From SIG440 sp045647905 (GTDB lineage: Bacteria > Bacillota > Clostridia > Monoglobales > Monoglobaceae): 24,687 nt of DNA. Position numbers and translations under genes: made by a program. The stretch covers positions 1 through 24,687 of the forward strand of contig JAZRMZ010000193.1 of assembly GCA_045647905.1 (NCBI GenBank), written 5' to 3'. The notes under the pieces were generated by a model that worked only from the letters and a program-made list of their open reading frames with translations, was not told where the DNA came from and did not search any database. The first letter of the stretch is position 1, and each line of letters opens with the position of its first letter. Positions 1 through 6,003 of this stretch are shown here, one piece after another.

Positions 1-2
1 AT

Positions 3-563
3 CTTGTGGAAAAAGGGATGGTTGCTGAAAGTGAAACGGTGCAAATACCCAAGCAGGAGCAAATTCAGGTTGAACCTGTTGTGCAGGAAAATACCGTAAC
101 AATTGAAGAAGAACCTGTTGCCGTGGAGACTTCGGTTGAAACAGAAAAGCCATTTTCCATGGTGAAACCCTGTGAAGGTGATATTATTGCCCATTGTTCA
201 CTTGAAGAGCTTGTTTATTGCAATGCTCTGGACGATTGGCGCACCCACAACGGTGTTGACTATACCGCAAAAGCGGAAGCTCCCGTTTTTGCCACGGCTG
301 ACGGCGTTATTTCAAAGGTGTTTGAAGATGAGCTTTTGGGGCTTGTTCTTGTTCTTGACCATCAGAACGGTGTTTCGTCGGTTTACGGAAATATTCAAAG
401 CACGGATGTTGTGACAATCGGGGCTTCGGTTAAGCAGGGCGAAGTTATCGGCGGTGTTGGAGCTTCGGGAACAATGGAAGCGGATATGGAGGAGCATTTG
501 CATTTTGAAGTGCAGTGCAACGGGGAATATAAAGACCCACTTGAATATATAAAAGCTCAATAA
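3..563 (+). CDS. M23 family metallopeptidase, SpoIIQ-like (5' end outside window)
   Basis: The reading frame is open to the left edge, so this is probably the C-terminal part of a longer protein. An in-frame GTG at 6 has no convincing ribosome binding site. Counting from that GTG, an acidic, Gln/Val/Glu-rich linker (about residues 5-50) leads into a lysostaphin-type LytM domain. The zinc motifs are present: H-x3-D (HNGVD, His81 and Asp85) and H-x-H (HLHFEV, His164 and His166). The run WRTHNGVD and the Val-Tyr-Gly-Asn segment recall clostridial SpoIIQ, the forespore partner of SpoIIIAH in the engulfment channel. Clostridial SpoIIQ keeps the zinc ligands, as seen here. I infer a cell-envelope role in sporulation. 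The membrane anchor that would support this lies outside the window, so another M23 endopeptidase remains possible. Confidence 0.75.
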   Translation, partial: LVEKGMVAESETVQIPKQEQIQVEPVVQENTVTIEEEPVAVETSVETEKPFSMVKPCEGDIIAHCSLEELVYCNALDDWRTHNGVDYTAKAEAPVFATADGVISKVFEDELLGLVLVLDHQNGVSSVYGNIQSTDVVTIGASVKQGEVIGGVGASGTMEADMEEHLHFEVQCNGEYKDPLEYIKAQ

Positions 564-593
564 TTGTGCCCCCCCTAAAATATTTATATATAC

Positions 594-640
594 AAAGAAG
601 GAATGCAGGATGCAATGCGCCTGCGTTTCTTCTTTTTTTT
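594..640 (+). terminator. Rho-independent terminator
   Basis: A stem formed by AAGAAGGAATGCAGG and CCTGCGTTTCTTCTT (with wobble and mismatch positions) closes on a short loop and runs into eight T. It sits 31 bases after the M23 peptidase stop and before the promoter of the next gene. Confidence 0.8.
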
Positions 641-679
641 AATATAAAAAAGAGTTTTAAGGAATATGGAGATAGATAG

Positions 680-708
680 TTGACTTTTGACAATTGTTAA
701 TATATAAT
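680..708 (+). promoter_or_regulatory. SigA-type promoter of the GDSL esterase gene
   Basis: TTGACT (680-685) and TATAAT (703-708) are separated by 17 bases, 31 bases ahead of the esterase start codon. A second TTGACA at 687 is too close to the -10 box to serve. Confidence 0.75.
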
Positions 709-738
709 GTTGCCAATAAAAAATTTGGGGGGATATAA

Positions 739-1359
739 ATGAAAATATTATTTCAGGGTGATTCAATAACCGATGCAGGACGTTCACGTACTGATGATGA
801 GGGTTTTGGTACGGGATACCCTTTGCTTGTGAAGGCTTCTCTTGGATTTGAAAATCCCGGTAAGTATGAGTTTTTCAACAGAGGAATCGGCGGAAACCGC
901 ATTGTGGATGTTTATGCAAGAATGAAGGCAGATATTATTAATCTCAAGCCTGATGTGATGAGTATTCTTATTGGTGTTAATGACGTATGGCATGAATATA
1001 GCGAAAATCCCAACGGTGTTGATGTGGATAAGTTTTTCAAGGTTTATTCAATGCTCATTGAGGAAATTAAGGAGGCTCTTCCTGAACTGAAGATTATGAT
1101 TCTTGAGCCTTTTGTGCTTAACGGAACAGGTACTGAAGAGAATTACGGCGAGTTCCGTGCTGAAGTGGAAAAGCGTGCTGTAATGGCAAAGAAGATTGCC
1201 GAAAAGTTTGGGCTGCCGTTTATTCCATTGCAGGCAGGTTTTGATGAAATGTCAAAGGGAATAGAAGCATCATACTGGCTCAGAGACGGCGTGCATCCCA
1301 CAGCCATGGGTCATGAATACATAAAACGTGAATGGCTGAAAACTTTCAGTAGTCTGTAA
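739..1359 (+). CDS. SGNH/GDSL-family esterase or lipase
   Basis: The protein has 206 residues with no signal peptide, so it is likely cytoplasmic. All four SGNH blocks can be seen: GDSIT with nucleophile Ser9 (block I), the Gly of NRGIGGNR (block II), the GVND oxyanion Asn (block III) and DGVHP with Asp183 and His186 (block V). It is close in length to the short bacterial SGNH hydrolases that deacetylate or de-esterify sugars and lysophospholipids. The substrate cannot be read from the sequence. A strong GGGGGGA ribosome binding site lies 5 bases before the ATG. The gene has its own promoter and a bidirectional hairpin after it, so it is probably monocistronic. Confidence 0.88.
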   Translation: MKILFQGDSITDAGRSRTDDEGFGTGYPLLVKASLGFENPGKYEFFNRGIGGNRIVDVYARMKADIINLKPDVMSILIGVNDVWHEYSENPNGVDVDKFFKVYSMLIEEIKEALPELKIMILEPFVLNGTGTEENYGEFRAEVEKRAVMAKKIAEKFGLPFIPLQAGFDEMSKGIEASYWLRDGVHPTAMGHEYIKREWLKTFSSL

Positions 1360-1380
1360 AGCGGTTCTGTGTAAAAAAAG

Positions 1381-1443
1381 AAAGATTCTTCGCTATGCTC
1401 AGAATGACGGTGCACTGTCTGAGTCGGTGAAGAATCTTTTTCT
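1381..1443. terminator. Bidirectional terminator made of a family-1 palindromic repeat
   Basis: AAAGATTCTTC (1381-1391) pairs perfectly with GAAGAATCTTT (1429-1439), and an inner stem CTCAGA/TCTGAG (1398-1403, 1418-1423) extends it. A-rich and T-rich flanks give a U-tract on either strand, and the element lies exactly between convergent genes. The outer arms match the ends of the repeats at 2809, 3387 and 3510, so this is a short member of that family used as a terminator. Confidence 0.75.
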
Positions 1444-1444
1444 T

Positions 1445-2149
1445 TTAGCAATTTGAATAAGGGAGGACAGTACATCCGCCGATTTCAATCAGATAGTCTT
1501 TGTTCCGGAGCACTTTTTGAATATCGTGGGAGGTTTTCATTTCTGTTTTTGTGAGCAGGGCGGTCATTCCCTGATGACCTTCGTGATGGAAGTCAGTTCC
1601 GCAGGTTACAAGCAGATTATGCTTTTGTGCGTGCTTTGCCGCCAATGCCACACGGGAGTTGTGACCCGGATGAAGATTGAAAACTTCAATTCCGTCAATA
1701 AGCTCCGGTGAAATATCGGTCATTCCGTCACGGTACGGATGTGCCTGAACAATCAGAGTGTTTTCGCTTCGGAAGGCTTTTGAAAAGGCTTCAAGACCTT
1801 TTGACATACTGTCATAGGCAAAATCTGCAAAGTCAGGGTCAATGCCAAAAATCAGATAGTCATTGTAATTCTCGGTGAAGCGTAATTCACAGCCGAAAAT
1901 TACATTAATTCCGTATTCTTTGCCCCATTTGACCGATTCTTCGTAGTCCCTGAGGTATTCCGATACGCATTTTTCTTTGTCTTCAAGAAACCGCATTCCC
2001 GGAAAAAAGTGATTTGAAATTACAATGCTGTCATAGCCGATTTCTGCATATCTTTGGATAACTTCTTGGGGTGTGAAGTTACTGCAGGGGCTTGCGGGGT
2101 TTGTGTGAGCGTGAAGCTCGGTTCTGAATTTGTATTCTGATATATTCAT
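1445..2149 (-). CDS. PHP-domain phosphoesterase
   Basis: The protein has 234 residues. The metal-binding signatures of the PHP (polymerase and histidinol phosphatase) superfamily are in order: ELHAHT near the N-terminus (His13 and His15), SNHF, a Glu in FGCELRF, VQAHPYRDG, EVFNLHPG and a C-terminal GTDFHHEG. This fits a trinuclear-metal phosphoesterase acting on a small phosphorylated molecule or nucleotide. It is shorter than typical HisK histidinol phosphatases and no histidine genes are near, so I do not call it HisK. I chose the ATG at 2149 because a GAAGG ribosome binding site lies ahead of it; the TTG 42 bases upstream has none. It converges on the esterase gene and has no operon partner. 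Confidence 0.82.
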   Translation of the reverse strand: MNISEYKFRTELHAHTNPASPCSNFTPQEVIQRYAEIGYDSIVISNHFFPGMRFLEDKEKCVSEYLRDYEESVKWGKEYGINVIFGCELRFTENYNDYLIFGIDPDFADFAYDSMSKGLEAFSKAFRSENTLIVQAHPYRDGMTDISPELIDGIEVFNLHPGHNSRVALAAKHAQKHNLLVTCGTDFHHEGHQGMTALLTKTEMKTSHDIQKVLRNKDYLIEIGGCTVLPYSNC

Positions 2150-2249
2150 TTTGTCATTGCCTTCTTTTTCTATTTTTTTATTCAAAATCAAACAGTTTTA
2201 TTTTATCAAAGGAAAAATCAAAAGTCAATGGAAAAATTTTTTTTAAAAA

Positions 2250-2483
2250 TTAAAAATCATGACAGCTTCCGCAGTCAATGTTGAGTCTGTTGAAAAGCAT
2301 CACGATTTCGTCAACAATCTCGAAATCGGAAAGTTCTTCACGAAGCAGAATTTCTCTCACCGCATCTAAAATCAAAGTTGCCCGTGAATCCGCAACTTTA
2401 TCTTCATCAATTTCAAAATCGGTCAACTGACTGCATACCGCATCTGCGATATATCCTTTTATAAGTTCGGTTTTTATTTTCAT
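2250..2483 (-). CDS. Small protein of unknown function (77 residues)
   Basis: I do not recognise the family. The protein is mostly predicted helix, acidic in the middle, and ends in a short Cys-containing tail (DCGSCHDF) with a C-x2-C pair. The start is fixed by GGGAGG eight bases before the ATG at 2483; a GTG three codons upstream overlaps that ribosome binding site and is less likely. It has a well-formed promoter (2516-2544) and diverges from the first Xre regulator, with an inverted repeat between the two starts. This arrangement suggests the regulator controls it. The reading frame is clean, and promoter plus ribosome binding site make it a real gene. Confidence 0.7.
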   Translation of the reverse strand: MKIKTELIKGYIADAVCSQLTDFEIDEDKVADSRATLILDAVREILLREELSDFEIVDEIVMLFNRLNIDCGSCHDF

Positions 2484-2495
2484 AATTAGCACCTC

Positions 2496-2544
2496 CCATA
2501 AATGGTTATATATAGAATATACACTATTTATGGTGTAAAGTCAA
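2496..2544 (-). promoter_or_regulatory. Promoter with candidate Xre operator in a divergent intergenic region
   Basis: Reading on the minus strand, TTGACT (2544-2539) and TATATT (2521-2516) have a 17-base spacer. The same region holds an exact inverted repeat CCATAAAT/ATTTATGG (2496-2503 and 2526-2533), with centres 30 bases apart (about three helical turns), and an imperfect palindrome ACACTATTTATGGTGT (2521-2536) lying over the spacer. This is the layout expected for an operator of the divergently encoded HTH protein. Confidence 0.6.
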
Positions 2545-2587
2545 CACGTCTTTTTAGGTGTATGATAGAGTTTATTTGGTGATATAA

Positions 2588-2806
2588 ATGAAAGCATATT
2601 ACGAAAGACTTCGTGATTTACGTGAAGACAGAGATATGAAGCAGAAAGAAATTGCAGATATTCTTGGTACAACGCAACAAGTATATTCACGTTATGAAAA
2701 TGGAATAAATGAATTACCGATACATCATCTGATTGTTCTTTCGGAATTTTATAATGTTTCGACAGACTATATACTTGGATTGACCAATGATATGAAAAAA
2801 GATTAA
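2588..2806 (+). CDS. Short Xre-family HTH transcriptional regulator (copy 1)
   Basis: The protein has 72 residues and is almost wholly a Cro/C1-type helix-turn-helix: LRDLREDRDMKQKEIADIL forms helices 1-2 and TTQQVYSRYENG the recognition helix, followed by the conserved tail FYNVSTDYILGLT. No effector domain is present, as in SinR/Xre-like single-domain repressors. A GGTGAT ribosome binding site lies just before the ATG. It is the first of a run of related genes and diverges from the 77-residue gene. A TATGAT at 2561 could be its -10 box, but no good -35 box is seen. The gene ends directly in a family-1 repeat. Confidence 0.85.
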   Translation: MKAYYERLRDLREDRDMKQKEIADILGTTQQVYSRYENGINELPIHHLIVLSEFYNVSTDYILGLTNDMKKD

Positions 2807-2808
2807 TC

Positions 2809-2877
2809 AGATTCTTCGGCAGGCTCAGAATGACCACCCTTCCGGGTCTTCGACCCACCTTCCCTGACAAGGGAAGG
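2809..2877 (+). repeat. Family-1 palindromic repeat, copy B
   Basis: It begins AGATTCTTCGGCAGGCTCAG, continues through a small hairpin GGGTC-TTC-GACCC (2844-2856) and ends in a perfect hairpin CCTTCCCT-GACA-AGGGAAGG (2858-2877). It is nearly identical to the copies at 3387 and 3510 and each time starts three bases after an Xre stop codon. The right-hand terminal arm seen in copy D is absent. Confidence 0.85.
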
Positions 2878-2884
2878 AAAGGAT

Positions 2885-2923
2885 GTTGTTGATGTTTTGG
2901 GTTTGACTGATGATATGAAAAAA
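2885..2923 (+). pseudogene. 3' fragment of an Xre-type gene
   Basis: Read in frame this gives VDVLGLTDDMKKI, which matches the C-terminus YILGLTNDMKKD of the neighbouring regulators. It has no upstream HTH and follows a family-1 repeat, so it is a remnant left by duplication of an Xre-plus-repeat unit. Confidence 0.7.
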
Positions 2924-2940
2924 ATTTGCATGGTGAGAAT

Positions 2941-3156
2941 ATGGCGTATTATAAAAGGTTGAGAGATTTAAGAGAAGATAACAATTATAGTCAGAGGGAG
3001 ATTGCGGAGATAATTTTCACAACCCAACCTCAATATTACAGGTATGAAAGCGGTCTCAGGGATTTGCCCGCTGAGTTGCTTGTAATTTTATCCACATTTT
3101 ATAATGTTTCAACGGACTATATTCTTGGACTTACGGACAATCCAAAAAGAGATTAA
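2941..3156 (+). CDS. Short Xre-family HTH transcriptional regulator (copy 2)
   Basis: The protein has 71 residues and is a paralogue of copy 1, with the same layout: YYKRLRDLREDNNYSQREIA, recognition segment TTQPQYYRYESG and tail FYNVSTDYILGLT. The helix that contacts DNA differs from copy 1 (PQYYRYESG against QQVYSRYENG), so the operators may have diverged. I chose the ATG at 2941 because GGTGAG stands a few bases ahead; an ATG 15 bases upstream overlaps that site. Copy 3 starts 12 bases after its stop with its own GGTGAT, so copies 2 and 3 are probably co-transcribed. Confidence 0.85.
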   Translation: MAYYKRLRDLREDNNYSQREIAEIIFTTQPQYYRYESGLRDLPAELLVILSTFYNVSTDYILGLTDNPKRD

Positions 3157-3168
3157 CACGGTGATAAT

Positions 3169-3384
3169 ATGACATATTATAAAAGGTTAAGAGAGTTAAG
3201 AGAAGATAGAGATTTGACACAGTAAGAGATTGCAAAACTGTTGTTTACAACACAACAACAGTATTCGCTATACGAAAAAGGATACAGAGATATTCCGACG
3301 TCGGCGCTTACAACGCTTGCTCAGTTTTATAATGTCTCAACGGACTATATACTTGGACTGACCGATGATATGAAAAAAGATTAA
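3169..3384 (+). pseudogene. Xre-family regulator (copy 3) interrupted by an in-frame stop
   Basis: The frame from the ATG at 3169 reads YYKRLRELREDRDLTQ, then TAA at 3223-3225 (codon 19), then EIAKLLFTTQQQYSLYEKG and on to the family tail FYNVSTDYILGLTDDMKKD before the normal stop at 3384. The total of 72 codons equals that of copy 1. The stop falls where the relatives have Lys or Arg, so a single A-to-T change in AAA explains it. The rest of the frame is undamaged, so inactivation is recent or the base is a sequencing error. The upstream GGTGAT ribosome binding site is intact. Confidence 0.8.
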
Positions 3385-3386
3385 TC

Positions 3387-3455
3387 AGATTCTTCGACAG
3401 GCTCAGAATGACTACCCTTCCGGGTCTTCGACCCACCTTCCCTGACAAGGGAAGG
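3387..3455 (+). repeat. Family-1 palindromic repeat, copy C
   Basis: It is nearly base-for-base the same as copy B over the whole element, including the perfect CCTTCCCT/AGGGAAGG hairpin (3436-3455). It again starts directly after the Xre stop codon, as copy B does. Confidence 0.85.
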
Positions 3456-3465
3456 AAAGGATGTT

Positions 3466-3507
3466 GTTTATGTTTTGGGTTTGACCAATGATATGAAAAA
3501 AGATTAA
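3466..3507 (+). pseudogene. 3' fragment of an Xre-type gene (second)
   Basis: In frame it reads VYVLGLTNDMKKD followed by TAA. It lies between repeat copies C and D, so the last bases of an Xre gene have been duplicated together with the repeat. There is no HTH part and no start. Confidence 0.75.
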
Positions 3508-3509
3508 TC

Positions 3510-3635
3510 AGATTCTTCGGCAGGCTCAGAATGACCACCCTTCCGGGACTTCGACTCACCTTCCCTGACAAGGGAAGGCAAGGACACCGCAGAACGAAAG
3601 TTGGGGTCATTCTGAACGCAGTGAAGAATCTTTTT
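3510..3635 (+). repeat. Family-1 palindromic repeat, copy D (full-length, both arms)
   Basis: This copy has both ends. The left arm AGATTCTTCGGCAGGCTCAG (3510 on) pairs with a right arm that includes GTCATTCTGAACGCAGTGAA and ends GAAGAATCT (3606-3631), followed by a T-run. The inner CCTTCCCT/AGGGAAGG hairpin is kept. The structure of a short, gene-less sequence with long inverted ends resembles a MITE. It abuts the 3' end of tmcAL and may terminate transcription from the Xre side. Confidence 0.8.
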
Positions 3636-3636
3636 G

Positions 3637-4782
3637 TTACAGTCTGAACAGTTGATATAATTTATCAAAAATCCGTTCCCTTTCCCAATAGCTTTTGATT
3701 TGGGGACTTTTCAGCTTATTTATCTGAGAAGTGTTCCGAACAATAGGGAGAGAGGCGGACTTTTTCATTTTTGAAATCAACTCCTGCCCCTTTTGGGTGT
3801 GTGCAAGAATTTTCAGATAGGGAACGGGCGCTTGACGGTCGGATTCGGTAATTCCCAGATATGCCATAAGAAGGATTCGGCGTATTCGGCTGTGGGTATA
3901 CCTTTTTGTTTTTATGTTGTCTGTCAGTTCTTCGAGATTTTTTGCATCTAAGACGGCAGATTTTATACGGTTTTCGATTCCTTCGCTCACATCGGGAGTT
4001 TGCGCAAGCTGTGAGATGGGCATCTTTATAAGCTCGGCAATTATGGATTTTTCCATGGTATTCAGGGAATGTATTTCAGCGTTTCTGAAAATATGATGAC
4101 ATTCCTGAGGGATATATGAAAGTGCCGTTTCCGTATGGCCTGAAAGAATGAGCTTGCGGAGATTTGTGGCAGATGAAAAGCCGTCTTTTGCCTCATTTGC
4201 ATCGTGGTCTGCTCCTGTGCGTTTTACGGCAATGGGGGTTATTGTGCTTTTTGATGAATAAAGGGCTTTGCAATATTCAACAGCAAGGATATTGTTTGGA
4301 GTTGAAATTATTTCATAGGCATCCCTTCCGAGGATTTGAGCAACAGCCTCGGCTCTTGCCGCAGGGTATGACAAGCCCTTTGCGGCGTTTTGCTTCACAG
4401 CGTGGGAAATTTCCTCCGGTTCCTGTGCCAGTAGCTTTGAAATACTCTGAATTTTGTTTATGTCATCACATTCTGTTCCAAATGAAAGAAAATCCACAAG
4501 CCCCGTTGCGTTGGCGATTGAAACACCGCCTTTTGCAAAAAATTCTGCCGATTGCATTGCATAAACCGTGGGGAGTTCAATCACCAGGTCTGCACCGCAG
4601 GCGATTGCCGCCTGTGCCCGAAGCTCTTTTGAAAATATGGCAACATCGCCCCTCTGGACATAATTGCCGCTCATTATGGCAATAACAAAGTCAGCTCCGC
4701 ACAATTCACGTGTGCGTGCAATCTGATATGCGTGACCCTTGTGGAACGGGTTATATTCACATATTATTGCGGCAGTTTTCAT
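3637..4782 (-). CDS. tmcAL: tRNA(Met) cytidine acetate ligase TmcAL
   Basis: The protein has 381 residues, the usual length of the YlbM/TmcAL family. The N-terminal nucleotidyltransferase fold shows ICEYNPFHKGHAYQI, with the HxGH motif at His14-His17, then MSGNYVQRGDVAIFSK and GADLVIELPTVYAMQSAEFFA, which are characteristic of this family. TmcAL activates acetate with ATP and acetylates C34 of elongator tRNA(Met) (ac4C), in contrast to the acetyl-CoA-dependent TmcA of enterobacteria. The ATG at 4782 has GGAG eight bases ahead; the GTG nine bases upstream lies within that spacer. It diverges from pta-ackA, which make acetyl phosphate and acetate. A TATACT sits just upstream on its strand, but the -35 box is weak. 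Confidence 0.92.
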   Translation of the reverse strand: MKTAAIICEYNPFHKGHAYQIARTRELCGADFVIAIMSGNYVQRGDVAIFSKELRAQAAIACGADLVIELPTVYAMQSAEFFAKGGVSIANATGLVDFLSFGTECDDINKIQSISKLLAQEPEEISHAVKQNAAKGLSYPAARAEAVAQILGRDAYEIISTPNNILAVEYCKALYSSKSTITPIAVKRTGADHDANEAKDGFSSATNLRKLILSGHTETALSYIPQECHHIFRNAEIHSLNTMEKSIIAELIKMPISQLAQTPDVSEGIENRIKSAVLDAKNLEELTDNIKTKRYTHSRIRRILLMAYLGITESDRQAPVPYLKILAHTQKGQELISKMKKSASLPIVRNTSQINKLKSPQIKSYWERERIFDKLYQLFRL

Positions 4783-4869
4783 TTGCTTCACTCCTTTGGT
4801 ACAGTATACCCTATTTTTGTGCGGAAATAAAGTATTTTTTATAAAATTTTAAAATTTTTGGTTTTTTCC

Positions 4870-4898
4870 TTGCATATCTTGGAATATTGGTGTATAAT
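4870..4898 (+). promoter_or_regulatory. SigA-type promoter of pta-ackA
   Basis: TTGCAT (4870-4875) and TATAAT (4893-4898) have a 17-base spacer. The start of pta lies 52 bases downstream. Confidence 0.8.
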
Positions 4899-4950
4899 AT
4901 GGGGTGGTAAAAAATAATACTACATATATAATATATTGCGGAGGCGGAAT

Positions 4951-5949
4951 ATGAGTAAGTTTTTGGACACAATAAAGGCAAGGGCGAAGACAGACAAAAA
5001 GACAATTGTTCTTCCCGAATCAATGGATGCCAGAATTTATGAGGCGGCAGAAAAAATTCTGAAGGAGGATTTTGCAAACATTATTATTGTTGGTACTCCC
5101 GAAGAGGTTGAAAAGTACAGCAAGGGTTATGACATAACAGGGGCAACAATCATTGACCCGTTCACATATGAAAAAACAGAGGAATATCTGAATCTCTTTG
5201 TTGAACTCAGAAAGTCAAAGGGACTTACATACGAAGAAGCAAAGGCAACAGCTCTTGGCGATTATATGTATTATGCTTGTCTTATGGTTAAGGCGGGCGA
5301 TGCTGATGGTGTTGTTTCGGGTGCTTGCCATTCAACTGCAAACACATTGAGACCCAGCCTTCAGATTATCAAGACAAAGCCCGGAACAAAGCTTGTTTCT
5401 GCATTCTTTGTTATTGTTGTTCCTGATTGCGAATACGGTGCAAACGGAACATTTATCTTTGGTGACAGCGGTCTTGTTCAGAACCCCAATCCCGAAGAAC
5501 TTGCGGCAATTGCGGCTTGCTCGGCAGAATCCTTTGAACTGCTTGTTCAGGAAGAAGCTATTGTTGCAATGCTCTCACATTCATCAATGGGCAGTGCAAA
5601 GCATGACGACGTAACAAAGGTTGTTGAAGCAACAAGAATCTGCAAGGAACAAAACCCCAACCTTAAGGTTGACGGCGAGCTTCAGCTTGATGCGGCAATT
5701 GTTCCCGAAATCGGCGAATCAAAGGCTCCGGACAGCTCTGTTGCAGGTCATGCAAACGTTCTTGTGTTCCCTGACCTTGATGCAGGTAACATCGGCTACA
5801 AGCTGGCTCAGAGACTTGCAAAGGCTGAAGCATACGGCCCTGTAACTCAGGGTATTGCAATGCCAATCAATGACCTGTCAAGAGGTTGCAGTGCTGATGA
5901 TATTGTTGGCGTTGTTGCAATTACCTGCGTTCAGGCTCAGAAAAACTAA
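4951..5949 (+). CDS. pta: Phosphate acetyltransferase
   Basis: The enzyme converts acetyl-CoA and phosphate to acetyl phosphate and CoA, the first step of acetate fermentation. The 332-residue protein is the short form of Pta, without the N-terminal regulatory domain of enterobacterial enzymes. Family segments are clear: IVLPESMDARIYEAA at the N-terminus, GDADGVVSGACHSTANTLRP, GANGTFIFGDSGLVQNPN, AMLSHSSMGSA, and near the C-terminus VFPDLDAGNIGYKLAQRLA and GPVTQGIAMPINDLSRGC. The ATG at 4951 follows GGAGGCGG; a TTG 15 bases earlier is in frame but lies before this ribosome binding site. ackA follows after 54 bases without a terminator, so the two form an operon. Confidence 0.96.
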   Translation: MSKFLDTIKARAKTDKKTIVLPESMDARIYEAAEKILKEDFANIIIVGTPEEVEKYSKGYDITGATIIDPFTYEKTEEYLNLFVELRKSKGLTYEEAKATALGDYMYYACLMVKAGDADGVVSGACHSTANTLRPSLQIIKTKPGTKLVSAFFVIVVPDCEYGANGTFIFGDSGLVQNPNPEELAAIAACSAESFELLVQEEAIVAMLSHSSMGSAKHDDVTKVVEATRICKEQNPNLKVDGELQLDAAIVPEIGESKAPDSSVAGHANVLVFPDLDAGNIGYKLAQRLAKAEAYGPVTQGIAMPINDLSRGCSADDIVGVVAITCVQAQKN

Positions 5950-6003
5950 GATAAAAAAGAGAATAGTGAAAAGTGAATAGAAATTGAAAGGAAGTAATTA
6001 ATA

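Noticed and set aside
2541..2870. Minus-strand open frame of 109 codons (and a similar one at 3308-3610) beginning in GKVGRRPGRVVILSLPKNL
   Set aside because: It reads backwards through the family-1 repeats and the Xre genes. The repeat by itself creates such frames wherever it occurs, and there is no ribosome binding site.
3169..3384. Programmed stop-codon read-through in Xre copy 3
   Set aside because: No recoding signal is visible, the stop is in the first HTH helix, and neighbours have Lys or Arg by one base change, so a mutation is simpler.
2809..3635. Regularly spaced repeats considered as a CRISPR array
   Set aside because: There are only three units, spacing is irregular, the units contain gene fragments, and no cas gene is present.
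4164..4685. Plus-strand frame of 173 codons inside tmcAL
   Set aside because: It is the antisense shadow of a firmly identified gene and lacks a ribosome binding site and any domain.
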